Source: Brassica napus (lineage: Eukaryota; Streptophyta; Magnoliopsida; Brassicales; Brassicaceae). Taken from it: a stretch of 64,000 bases of DNA. The stretch lies in assembly GCF_020379485.1 (NCBI RefSeq), contig NC_063439.1, forward strand, positions 22,072,098-22,136,097. Direction: 5' to 3'. The position numbers and the translations under genes are program-made. Shown here in pieces: positions 46,101 to 57,708 of this stretch; positions within the stretch are counted from its first letter, which is position 1; every line of letters starts with the position of its first letter. Under the pieces are notes generated by a model. The model was not told where the DNA came from, ran no database searches, and worked only from the letters and a program-made list of their open reading frames with translations.

Positions 46101-47550
46101 GACAAGATGCAGACAGAACGGCCTAAAAAACATACACCTATTTTCTTGGCCAGAGCACTGTAAGACCTACCTGTCTCGCATAGCAGCGTGCAAGCAAAGA
46201 CATCCTCAGTGGCAGAGCACTGATTTTGAAAACTCTGACCCTGATTCACCTAGTGATTCACTCAGAGACATCAATGATATCTCTCTGAACCTAAAACTTT
46301 CCTTAGACGGAGAGAAAGGAGAAGGTAAGAGTACCAATTTAGATGCTGAAGAGAACTCTGGTGAAAGAAAAGCGAAGATAGAGAAAGCTGTTTCAACACT
46401 GGCGCCAAAGAGCACATCGCCGGACAAGGTCTATGGAAGTGGCAAGATTCCGACTCTGAAAAGACGGAAGTATATCTTTGTTATCTCCGTGGACTGTGAC
46501 AAAGCCTCAGATCTTCTTGAAGTGGTTAAAACAGTTATTGATGTGGGCGGAAGAAACGGGTCTTCGATAGGATTCATCCTCTCAACCTCAATGAACGTAT
46601 CCGAGACTCATTCCACAATTATTTCAGGAGGCTTAAACCCTCAAGATTTTGACGCCGTGATCTGCAACAGCGGAAGTGAACTCTACTTCACATCCTCTGC
46701 ATCTGAAGACAAGACCAAACTACCTTATGCGCTAGAATCAGATTACCATTCACACATAGAGTACAGGTGGGGAGGAGAGAGCCTGAGAAAGACTTTGGTC
46801 CGTTGGATCAGTTCAGTACACGAGAAGAAGAAGAGGCAACATGATGGCGAGATTCTATCGGAAGATGAATCTTCCTCATCTAACTACTGCCTATCTTTCA
46901 AAGTCAAAGAGCCGACTCTGGTAAAATGAAACTCGATAATTATACAATATGTATTCGCTCAACTTGGGTATTCCTAACGTGGTGGGTTGGCTTCATATGA
47001 TACTCTTGGCAGGTACCTCCGGTAAAGGAGCTGAGAAAGTTGATGAGAGTTCAGGCTTTGCGTTGCAATGCAGTATACTGCAAAGGAGGAACTAAGCTCA
47101 ACGTAATCCCTGTCCTTGCTTCACGATCTCAGGCCCTCAGGTATCTTCTGAATCTACTAGAAACATAGATGACTTCAGACGCTAATTTATGCGTTGAAGT
47201 TTGCATTTCAAGATCTAGAACCTCTCTCATTCTGATCACCACACCAAAGAACTTACCTCTCTGGTTTCTTCAGGTATTTGCTGGTGAGGTGGGGAGTGGA
47301 TTTATCGAAGATGGTGGTTTTCGTGGGAGACAGCGGAGACACGGACTACGAAGGGCTGCTTGGAGGAGTGCACAAAACAGTAATAGTCAAAGGTGTAGCG
47401 AGTGATGCAACCGCACGTGTGCTTCATGGCAACAGAAGCTACCCACTAGAGGACGTGACTCCAGTTAACAGTCCCAACATCACCGAAGCGGAACAATGTG
47501 ACCGCGACTGCATTAAGGCTGCTCTTGAGAAGCTCGGCGTAAAAATCTGA
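43104..47550 (+). CDS. SPS: Sucrose-phosphate synthase, family A (SPS2F-like)
   Basis: Thirteen in-frame exons are inferred: 43104-43301, 43374-43463, 43579-43820, 43889-43952, 44018-44710, 44817-44933, 45049-45180, 45287-45463, 45724-45777, 45854-45916, 46012-46920, 47013-47140 and 47274-47550, giving 1047 residues, normal for the family. It makes sucrose-6-phosphate from UDP-glucose and fructose-6-phosphate in the cytosol. Visible features: RDSDTGGQ (residues 191-198) opening the first Rossmann fold; E-X7-E at 581 and 589 (EPFGLTLIE); and [11 protein letters not shown] near 150-158, equivalent to the light/dark phosphorylation site. A C-terminal sucrose-phosphatase-like domain from about 765 has VDCDKAS in place of the catalytic DxDxT, as expected for a regulatory, inactive domain. 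The N-terminus [20 protein letters not shown] resembles Arabidopsis SPS2F. No break was found. Confidence 0.96.
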
Positions 47551-48990
47551 GATATGAGGTTGCATCGTTTGTATGATGATATGATGAATGATGATAAAAC
47601 ATAAAAGGTACTCAAGTATTCTTCCTTTTTCCTTGACTAATAAAACAAGTACTGTATGTTTTTTTCTTTATAAAAACTCGAGGGATCATTGGAAAAATAA
47701 GAGCCACTATATTGAGTTATTTCCACATTATCTAGCAGCTTATACATTTAAATATTTATTAGTACTTTGTATGAATACACCAATCCGCAGTGATGTCTAA
47801 GGAGCTTTCGCTTTACGTAACTAATCTTGGGTAAAAAATCATATATCCTCTGTGCATCCCTCTGCCATGTGTGCTATTCATGAGAGCACATCTGCCGTTT
47901 AAAACAACAATTTATAGGAAAAACAGATTTAGTGGGGGGAGAAAAACGGTGATGCGAGGAAAACAAAGATAAAACGTGCAATACACACAACTCTTAAACT
48001 TTGTTGTTCAATTAACAAAACCAAAAAAAAAAATATATATATATTTAAATGTTCTCAGTATAAAGATCAGTACTTGTAGGATAAAGATAAATACTTCATT
48101 AATTCTATGGTAACTTTCTACGATTTTTTTATTGTTTAGACTGTTTTCTACTTTTCTTCTAAAAGTTTTATGGAAGGGTGTGTAGTCGAATGACTAGATT
48201 TAAAAAATTTCAGATTAAAGTTTTAAATGGTAAACAGTGACGATACAAACCACACCGCACTTCAATTAATAGTAATCAAAATTTATATATAATATATATT
48301 CATTTGGTTTTGTTACTATTAAAACCATACTGCAACGATTTTTAAGTTTTTACGAAGCTTTTAATAAATTATTTCCAAATGACACTTTAGGTTCTTCATA
48401 TTTTTCTTAAAGCTTCATATTAAATTCTTAAACAATAACATGTAGGATAAAACCACATTAAAAAGTTGAACAACACTTACAAGAAATTATGAAATGATTT
48501 ATAGAAATTAAATCCATTCCAATGTAAATTCTCTTAAGTTTCTCCCCAGATGGATAAAAGAGGGTAATAAATGCTAAGAAATCAAGTAGAAAATTATAAA
48601 AAGGTATAATATATCACCTTATATATGTTTCTCTTTTATACAGTGAATGCTGAGAAACCAATTAAAAAGAATGAGAACACATTTTTTTCTTTTTTAATAA
48701 GAACACATTTGATGAACCGTGTGGATTCAAACGGTGCAAACTGGTATAATATGATTAATAAAACCCAAAACATTCTCTCACTTTAAAAAAAAAACTCCAT
48801 TAACAACCAAAACCAAACTTCCTTCTCTCCGCGCCTATTCATCTCGTCACAAGTAGAGAGAGAGAGAGAGAGAGAGACTCACTCACTCACTCTTCTTCTT
48901 CATCTCTCTCTCTCTTTCGATTTTCCCGGGAAAGGAAAATAATCAAAACGCACTATATCTCCTTCCTCTTTCGGAGAACAGAGTAGTAAA
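47551..48990. other. Intergenic region; promoter and leader of the exostosin gene
   Basis: SPS 3' region, then AT-rich DNA. Just before the exostosin start is a leader with an AG microsatellite (48855-48887), a short ACTC repeat and a CT-rich tract. Such repeats are frequent in plant 5' leaders. No gene is recognised. Confidence 0.5.
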
Positions 48991-51398
48991 ATGGATAAGC
49001 ATCAACACACGAGACTCTATTTCTTATCGATCTGCATCGGATCAATCGCACTCGTATTCGCGATCTCTCGCTGCTCGATCTCCTTCTTCGACTACTCTCT
49101 TCAGAAACTCGAGTTCTCTTTCCCGGAAAGCGAGCTGCGACGAAGCTTTTACAATGCGGGAGACGAGAACAGAGCCGTGGATTCTCGTGATGTCGTCTCT
49201 CAGCAGATCCTCTCCGTCAGATCGAGGAACGACACTGTAAGCCTTTCTTCATCATCATCATCATGATCGGAACATTTAGTTTTTTTTTTTGTTAAATTCG
49301 AATTATCGTTACGGCCCGGTTTAGTCATGTGAATGTGTGTTGGAATCAGTTACAGAGTAAACCGGAGAAGAAGAAGAAGAAGCTAAACCGGAGAAGAACG
49401 GTGGAAGTAGGACTAAGCAAAGCAAGAGCTTCGATACGAGAAGCAGCTTCTTCTAACCGTAACGCTACATTGTTCAGCGTTGATCTTCCCAACGCACAAG
49501 TCTACCGTAATCCCTCAGCTTTATCTCAGTAAGTTTATTATTATTATTATCTTTTTTTTTATACTAAATTATTATTATTTTTCATGAGTTAATATATAAA
49601 TTAGAGAGAAACTTTAGATTCAAGATGTCTTAAGATTCCAAAACTCTGAGTTAAAAACTTTGCTTTAACGATCATTTTCTTGCACACGGCTAATATTTTT
49701 TCTGGCTTTGGCGTAGTAATTATTAAAAATAATTCTTCTAAGTGACGCTAAGAGTCGATATGAGTGTGGAAGGACCAATGAAACTCAAAATTCTAAATTT
49801 GGTTATTGTTTGTATCGAAAGAGTTCACACACTCATAGACACCACTAGTTTTTGTATCATAGTCTCTGAAAAAGTATATACTAAAATTACTTATTATTCA
49901 TGATGAAACCCACTCACTGATTCAAGAAACTCCTTTCACAAGCAAAATTCAATTCATTTGAGACTATATAGGATATGCTAATACAAAACTTAGGCGGTGC
50001 AATTAACTCTGCTACCGGATTAAGGTCTGTTATATGTCACTTTCTTTCCACATTTTGGCATTTTACCAATTACGGCTCAGCAGCTATAATTTAGACTACA
50101 GTTACAGTTTTATACTTATGGCATGACCTGCTTAATAATTGTATGGTGGTCCATAAACACCTTTAGTCAACATATAATTTTATTTTTTTTAAGTTTAACT
50201 TCAAATGCGCGTTCCAAGTGTCAAGTAGCCGCCGCATGCAGTAATAGATTAGTGGCTAGATATCACAAAAATAAATGCTAAATCTTTTTTTTTTTTTAAA
50301 CAGGAGTTACTTGGAGATGGAGAAGAGGTTTAAGGTGTATGTATACGAAGAAGGCGAGCCACCGTTAGTTCACGACGGACCTTGCAAGAGCGTGTACGCG
50401 GTTGAAGGCAGATTCATTATGGAGATGGAGAAAAGTAGGACTAAGTTCCGTACATACGACCCTGACCAAGCCCATGTTTACTTCTTGCCCTTTAGTGTTA
50501 CTTGGCTGGTCACATACTTGTACCAATATAACTATGACGCTGAACCTCTCAGAACTTTTGCTTCTGACTACGTCAGATTGATATCTAGTAAACACCCTTT
50601 CTGGAACCGAACCAGTGGAGCTGATCACTTCATGCTTGCGTGCCACGATTGGGTAATTTTAACACTCTTATATATTCATGCTTGCGTGTCAAGATTGGTT
50701 GTTTTTTTTAATCGTTTAGTCTAATGCAGGGACCTCTCACTTCAAAAGCCAATGAAGATCTCTTCCACAAATCAATCCGAGTCATGTGCAATGCTAACTC
50801 ATCAGAAGGGTTTAACCCCGCAAAAGACGCGACTCTCCCTGAGATCAAACTCTACGGTGGTGAAGTTCATCCCCAACTCCGCCTCTCCAAAATCCTCATG
50901 ACATCCCCAAGGCCACACCTCGCCTTCTTCGCAGGTGGAGTCCACGGTCCTGTCCGTCCCATTCTCTTAGACCACTGGAAACAACGTGACCCTGACATGC
51001 CAGTGTTCGAATACCTTCCAAAACACTTGAACTACTACGACTTCATGAGAAGCTCGAAGTTCTGTTTCTGTCCCAGTGGCTACGAGGTAGCTAGCCCTAG
51101 ACTCATCGAAGCCATCTACTCCGAGTGCATCCCCGTCATCCTCTCCGTTAACTTTGTCTTGCCCTTCAGTGATATCCTTCGTTGGGAGACTTTCTCTGTA
51201 CAGGTCGACGTCTCAGAGATTCCGAGGCTCAAGGAGATTCTAACGTCCATATCCGATGAGAAATACCAAAGTCTTAAACGTAATCTAAGGTACGTGAGGA
51301 GACATTTCGAGCTCAACGATCCACCTAAGAGGTACGATGCGTTTCACATGATACTTCACTCCATTTGGCTACGTAGGCTTAACTTGAGGCTCACGTAA
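48991..51398 (+). CDS. Exostosin-family (GT47) glycosyltransferase
   Basis: Inferred exons are 48991-49236, 49350-49528, 50304-50652 and 50730-51398, in frame, giving 480 residues. An N-terminal signal anchor (about residues 9-30, LYFLSICIGSIALVFAIS) predicts a type II Golgi membrane protein. A Lys/Arg-rich stem near 86-97 follows. The exostosin domain runs from about 145 to 440: RFKVYVYEEGEPPLVH, YDPDQAHVYFLPFS, HPFWNRTSGADHFMLACHDW, then FAGGVHGPVRP and KFCFCPSGYEVASPRLIEAI. Arabidopsis relatives (At5g25310, At5g11130) are thought to build cell-wall polysaccharides; the acceptor here is unknown. Intron 2 is 775 bases and non-coding. The next gene downstream is on the opposite strand with 200 bases between stop codons. 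Confidence 0.95.
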
Positions 51399-51598
51399 AG
51401 GGAGAACATATCGTTAGCTCGTATAAAAAAGAACATTTTGTTAGCTTTCTTTTTAACTCATGCCTCTCACAAGTGTAGTAGTACCATAACGTCTAGTATA
51501 TAACTGGAGAACATACATTTGGTGTTATTACTATAAACCAATGGTGAGTTTATTGCAAACTTTCTAATCTTTTATACCAAACTACTTAAACTATTAAA

Positions 51599-53586
51599 TC
51601 ATTTGGTTGGTACGAAGTTGTGTGAAAGCCGCTCTATCTGCGACCTTAGGATCTCACCGAGCGAGAAACGGTGTACTTGTGGTTGCTGTTGAGGTGCAGC
51701 CAAGGCTAGCTGTTCACGTCTGTCTTCTGGTCTGTCTTCATTCTTAACCTCCAGGTGGATAGGTCTCATCTCTTTCTTCACTGACTCCACAAACTCCATA
51801 TCAATCTTGTTCCCGGAAATGTCTCTAACGTAAAAAGCGTTGAGCGACTTCTGTCCCTGCGTCTCCACGTCTGCACGAACAACAGTCAAACCATTCTCAC
51901 GAAGCACACGAGATATGTCGGAAAGCAAGCCTACTCTATTCTCTGCGCATAGCTCCAACTTCACCCCCTGCATTAGCCACACACACACCACACACACCAC
52001 AACTTGTTTTACCATTCTTAACTAGAGAAGTCAAGAAGGTCTCTCTCTTTTTTACCTCGCAAACACGACGCTCTATAGCAGCTTCAAGGCATTTAATCAC
52101 ACGCTCCTTCTCTCCTTCAGTGTTCAGCGCACGTCCATCTACGTGTCTTATGAAGTACTCCTACAAGGTTTTCAAAAAACCAAGACATAAAACATCCAAA
52201 CTGATCTTAGAGAGATGTTAATGTTCTTTGTCCTAACCTGAAAAGCATCAGCTCCATCAGACCGGAGAGCAGCGTGGAAGATAACGTACTGCATATCAAT
52301 CAAAGTACATATCGTATCAAACATGAGTCTCCTCCGATCTTTAGACTTCACCGTCACTATCGAATACCCTCTATCTTCGCAGCTCCCAATAGAAACACTT
52401 GTCGTCTTCCTCTCGCAATACTCCACCTTAGACGAAAACAGCGACAGCGACGAAGCACCACCGCCACCACAGAACGGCTCGTCGAAGTCTCTCACGGAGA
52501 GCATCAGCTGATGCAGCCGCCTCTCCACGTTGGAGTTCATACATCCTTTGCCTTGTCCAGCAAGAAACCTATCAGTCTCGTTCTCCTTGTGCCCCACGTG
52601 CGTCGAGTTGGACGCGGGATCCGCTGTGGCGCGGATCACGGTACTGAGGTGGTCCTCGATGGAAGCTAAGCGGCTGGGGTCGTCGATGGGAGCGTGAGTG
52701 CTGTCGTCCGAGACATAGGCGATGCAGGCTAAACGAGCGTTGTGGCTCCAGGCGTGAGCTTCTAAGACGTTGCAGTGTAGGTCGGCGAAAGCAGCGAATA
52801 TCTCTGAGAAGAGGCCTGGTCTGTCTGTTCCTGTCATCTCTATCGCTGTGTGCTCACCATGATCTATCAATGGAGGTTCCAAAGGGTTGTTGTTTGCGTT
52901 GTCATTGGCTTCACTGGCCTTTACAGAGTCAGACTCTCGCCTACTCGTGCCAATGGCCTACATTACAAAACACTCAAATCATCAAAGACAATATATCTGG
53001 TTTAGTAGTGAAGTTCTAAGTTTAAGGACGAACATGTTTGATGTGGTTGATGACGGTTTTGTCAGTGAGTTTACTGCCGTGCTCGTCTTTAACATGGAAA
53101 ACTGCAAACAAAAGTAAGTTAATAATCTCTTATTAGACTAATCAGAGATTACATAGAATGAGGAAATGAGGAAAAGTGGGATACCATCCATGAACCATCC
53201 GCCATCAGAAGAGATGTAACTCTTGGTGATGATAAGATTCATGTCTGTCAAGATCTGCACCACTTCTAGAAGAAGTACTTGTTTGTTCTCACTATTCACC
53301 TATATTTCATTATTAAACCATTTCAGATCATCTATGCGCAATAAACACACAAGAAACTCAGGCAACCTTGTGTGCGTACCTTCACAACGGTGCAATCTTG
53401 GATGCTGTCGTTGTCTATGTAGACCCTGCATCTGTAAAATTACACATACCAAAGAAGGAGATGGTGATGAAAAACTGTTGTTCATAGGATTTGGAACAGA
53501 GGAAAGAGAGCTTACGGTGGACCATAAATGCGTTCACCAAGATTGTCAAAATCAGGATCAAAGTAAGGCCAGCAAACTTTCTGCAT
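51599..53586 (-). CDS. Four-ACT-domain (ACR-type) protein
   Basis: Seven exons are inferred on the minus strand: 53586-53516, 53431-53380, 53299-53185, 53101-53034, 52957-52238, 52160-52056 and 51967-51599, all in phase, giving 499 residues. Four ACT repeats are visible near residues 25-110 (VVKVNSENKQVLLLEVVQIL), 138-215 (TAIEMTGTDRPGLFSEIFAA), 302-372 (TVKSKDRRRLMFDTICTLID) and 379-455 (LELCAENRVGLLSDISRVLR). The repeats fill almost the whole protein, with no enzyme domain, as in the plant ACR family related to bacterial GlnD sensor domains. They probably sense amino acids or nitrogen state; ligand and partners are not established here. A 5' leader intron is likely, because a TACAG acceptor lies 26 bases before the start codon. 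Confidence 0.95.
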
Positions 53587-56493
53587 TGTCTCTACCAAAC
53601 AATCTGTGATTCCTGTATTATAATTAGGACAATTGATACAAGAGATGAAGGAAAAGGTAACAGATCCTTTATATAAACCAGCAGATACAGAGAGATGTAG
53701 TATCCACAGATATGATTTTGTATATAAGCGAAACCGTTTAGGCTAAAAGTGAAAAGAAAAGGAAGAAAGATAGGTAAGATAGTTTGGTGTTTTAGACAGA
53801 GGAGGAAGAAGAGATCTCCACCTTCTAATACAAAGGATTTGACAAGATAGTCATTTACTATGTTTAGGCTAAGGAGGGATTAGTATGTTATAACGTGTGG
53901 AAGAAGTTAGTTCTATTATAGATACATATGCAATGATGATAATGATGACAAAATCATTTCTCGATTTGGTTAATATATATAGGGGTGGGAGTAGCAAAGA
54001 GTATAGGTCAAGAACTTGTCAAGGTCAAATACAAGAAACGGTAAGAGACTTTAGTGAAAAGAAAAAAACAAGGTGTTCCATGTTTTCTTGCTTCTTCTCC
54101 TCTCTTCTAATTTGTCAACCGCCACATGTTTCCCTAAGTTTCTGGAGCAATCAGAGTTGCAGAATCTCTGTTAACAATATACTAAAATCATTTTTCTAAA
54201 TTTAGTACAAGTGAGATCTTTAGCTCAATGTGAATAATTAAGAAATCACACACACAAGAACGTGTGATCTCTTTACCCTTATCATTTGTACTATCTAATA
54301 CTATATAGTTAGCACTTCCACTGCATATATATACAAAATACTAACCTAGGAATGTCATATTAACATGAAATGTATTCATGATGAAACCAACAATCCAAAT
54401 GGTTATATATAGAATCCAAAAATGGTATAACGTCATGCTCATAAACAACCTGAATATATAACCCATCCCTAATAACTTCTCTAATCAAAAACTAAAAAAC
54501 CATTATTTAGAAGAATCTGAACATGCCTTCAAATCATAACGTTGATGAACCACAGTATATCAGAGCAAATTGCAAAGAAACAATGGGGGGGTGGGTGGGT
54601 GTCTATCAACGGTTTAAGAATCTAATCTCTACTTAAAGCCAACAGCAAAAAGGACATTCATTACTTAAAAGAAGCCATGCACAGATACACAGCAGCCACT
54701 GACCGCAGATCACAGTCACTGACACATAGCTCAGATCACATAACTGAAGAAGAAGAATATAAGTGGAAGAGAGAGGAGGCATAATGTATCCTTACTTGAA
54801 ACATAAAGGAAGCGTTGGTGTGAAGCAAGTGAAGGGCATAGCGATGTTTAAGTCCTGTGAGAATCTGCCATGAAAATTCACTTCAGTTTTTAGATTAAAA
54901 GCAGCTTAAGGCAGAAAGTAGAAACATCAGTTCTTATATCACTTGGAGAAGTCTTAAAAGGAGAAACCTTTATAGATCAGTCTCTTTCCCCCCCCCAAGT
55001 CTTAAAGGAGAAACCTTTATGTCAGTCTCTTTCCCACCACACTGAAACTGAATCAAAAGGCAAAAGCAAGTGGTCGAATCAAATCTAAAAACAGAAGAAG
55101 CAAAGGCAGTGTGAACTTACTTAATACGTAGAATCAAAGCTCCGTTTCTGCTTCACACTTGAATTAATCTTTTGCCTTCTTTCAGGAGCTCTGGTTTGCT
55201 TTTCCGGTGAGGCGGTGACGCCGTGAATATTTAATTAATAATGACGCCACCGATTAATTCTCACTCTAATGTTGGGCTTTAAAAGGATTTTAGCCTCACA
55301 CTGTTCGGGCCCATTTGGAGCAGCTTTAGTGAAAACGAATAACAGAATATAATTTCAGGATTTCTATCGTTACATAAATTAAACTAATAATAACTTGTAA
55401 AGGAGGTTTTGAGTTAGTTCAAAAAATTTTTTTGTTAAAAATATGAAAATACTTAAAATGGTTCATAACTTTTTATATACTGTAAACTGGATCAATCTTT
55501 AGGTTGTTAGACTTTTCATGGACTTGTATAATTTCTTTGCGAGTTTATTCTTCCTCTTGATCTTATTGTACTTTTTACTGGTTTGTTCTATTGGATAATA
55601 TTATTTGAGTTTGGCGATGTGCAAGTCTTGTAACGGTGGATTCCATATATATAAAAAGGTTGCATGATAACATGATAAGCTTTCTTCTTCAAGGTTTTTT
55701 CTTGATAAATGATAACTCAAAGATATCCGAAATTCAACCGATTAATTTTGTGGACCATGTCCATTAGCGTTAGACAGATTCGGTTGCTCGCAATAAAAAT
55801 TAGATATTCATGTTGCCTGAGTAATCAAGCGGGTAAATCTATATATGATAGGTTTAGAAGCATTCCGATCGTCTCTAGCTCTAAGCCGTCTGTACCATTC
55901 AACCACGCGTGTGTGATTAATATCTTGGGGTTTTCTTTGCAGTCATCACAATACCAGCAAAACAAAATTATTACAGTAACATTTACGTATCTGTGAAGAA
56001 AATGATACACGTAACAGATGACGAGCTATATTCGTACTTAAAATTTATAATATTGAATTTGAAGAACACAACAAACTTTTTTTTATCCAACCTTAGATGC
56101 TCTCTTTAACAATTTATAATATTGGATTTTTGTTTTAATTTAAACACGTTGTAACACAGTTTTAAAGGATTGCTGTTTGAAGCCAAAGATTTAAATTCAG
56201 AAAAAATTATAAGAAAATAAAATGTGAGTAAAGCATTGTAAAAGAAAGAGTATGTGACAAAGGCCAAGGATCACGTTTTGGTAAGCAAATGGGCCATGAA
56301 AAGAGCACAAAGCAAATAAAGCTTCTCACATTACAAACAATGTGAAGGCCATACCATCTACGTTTCAATTTATTTTTTTATGACAGGAAAAGAACGATAC
56401 TAATGTCAAAAAAGTTTATAAATGAGTGAAAGGTTTCGACCCACTGTTACAATCATCGTGGAATGGTAAAAAGAAACCATTTTAACATAGAAA
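53587..56493. other. Intergenic region between ACT-repeat and GT14 genes
   Basis: This includes the probable leader intron and promoter of the ACT-repeat gene on the minus strand, a local direct duplication (54950-55035) and AT-rich sequence. Short open frames such as 55709-55996 show no similarity I recognise. Confidence 0.5.
54950..55035. repeat. Local direct duplication
   Basis: Two copies of a roughly 40-base unit beginning AGTCTTAAAGGAGAAACCTT and ending CAGTCTCTTTCCC lie at 54950-54990 and 54998-55035, separated by a short C run. The second copy lacks three bases. It is probably a recent tandem duplication in the upstream region of the ACT-repeat gene. Confidence 0.9.
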
Positions 56494-57570
56494 ATGTTGG
56501 CTTTGTATTTCATTCTACTTGTTTGCGTGCCCTTAGCTATCATCATGACCTTCACGGCTCCTCGACTAGCCATCACTGTCGCCGTTAATCAACCGGCCTA
56601 CTTAGTCATACAAAACTCCAATAAGAGCCTTACACCTCACCGAGCAATAACTTCTCAGCAACTAGATAACGATGAGTTGCTGCTTCGTCAAGCTTCTAAA
56701 GCCAATCCAAAACCGCCACCTAAACTTCCCAAGAAGCTAGCTTTCATGTTCTTAACAACAACTTCTCTTCCATTGGCACCACTTTGGGAGCTTTTCTTCA
56801 ACCAAACCTCTTATTACAACTCTCTCTACAATGTGTACGTGCATGCTGACCCGGCTCAAAAACACAAACCGGGTTTCTTCGATAACCGGATCATACCATC
56901 CTCAAAACCGGCTTACCGTCACACCCCAACACTCATCTCAGCAGCGCGTCGTTTACTCGCTCACGCGCTTCTCGACGACCCTTCGAACTACATGTTCATC
57001 CTTCTCTCCCCTTCTTGCATTCCACTTCACTCCTTTAACTTTACCTACAACACACTCGCCTCCTCCACAAAGAGCTTCATCGAGATTCTCACCAACGAGC
57101 CAGGGTGGTACGACAGATGGGCGGCGCGTGGCCCTTACGCGATGCTTCCCGAGGTTCCACCTGAGGAGTTTCGAATAGGCTCACAGTTCTGGACGCTGAC
57201 AAGAAGCCATGCGAAGATGGTTGTGAGTGACGTGGAGATATGGTCCAAGTTCAACAAGCCTTGCGTAAGGAAAGACACGTGTTACCCCGAGGAGCATTAC
57301 TTCCCTACGCTCCTCCACATGCGTGATCCACAAGGGTGTGTATCCGCTACGCTCACGCACGTTGATTGGAGTGTTAGCGACCATGGTCATCCCCGAACGT
57401 ATAAACCATCTGAGGTTGGGGCTGAACTTATACAAAAGCTGAGAAGTGCACGTCTTAGGTACGGAGACGGCGGCGGAACGAGGAAGGACTCATTTCTGTT
57501 CGCACGGAAGTTCTCTCCGGCGGGGATCAGTCAGCTCATGAACATTGCAAGAGACGCCATCTTAAATTGA
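56494..57570 (+). CDS. Core-2/I-branching-like glycosyltransferase (GT14)
   Basis: A single-exon frame of 358 residues. An N-terminal hydrophobic anchor (residues 2-20, LALYFILLVCVPLAIIM) suggests a type II Golgi protein. The GT14 domain starts at LPKKLAFMFLTTTSLPLAPL (about 79) with YNVYVHADP, the FILLSPSCIPLHSF signature near 168-181, then IGSQFWTLTR, CYPEEHYFPTLLHM and the LTHVDWS segment. Plant members are related to animal beta-1,6-N-acetylglucosaminyltransferases; some act on arabinogalactan glucuronosylation, but this member's reaction is unknown. It corresponds in place and sequence to Arabidopsis At5g25330. Confidence 0.94.
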   Translation: MLALYFILLVCVPLAIIMTFTAPRLAITVAVNQPAYLVIQNSNKSLTPHRAITSQQLDNDELLLRQASKANPKPPPKLPKKLAFMFLTTTSLPLAPLWELFFNQTSYYNSLYNVYVHADPAQKHKPGFFDNRIIPSSKPAYRHTPTLISAARRLLAHALLDDPSNYMFILLSPSCIPLHSFNFTYNTLASSTKSFIEILTNEPGWYDRWAARGPYAMLPEVPPEEFRIGSQFWTLTRSHAKMVVSDVEIWSKFNKPCVRKDTCYPEEHYFPTLLHMRDPQGCVSATLTHVDWSVSDHGHPRTYKPSEVGAELIQKLRSARLRYGDGGGTRKDSFLFARKFSPAGISQLMNIARDAILN

Positions 57571-57708
57571 TTTATTTGAATCATTGTAACACTCTCAAAT
57601 GAAGTATATTGTAACGTTTAAACGATAATTTCTTTGCATATATTAACGTTAGAATTCAAAGCTGTGCCTATACCGTATTGAAAAGGCATTTGCCTCAGGT
57701 CCCAGATT

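Noticed and set aside
53185..53299. Suspected one-base frameshift in exon 3 of the ACT-repeat gene
   Set aside because: Re-reading the bases around 53281 shows the exon is in frame (VNSENKQVLLLEVV); the suspicion was a misreading.
57181..57435. Antisense frame in the GT14 gene
   Set aside because: It is the shadow of a strong coding frame, with no independent support.
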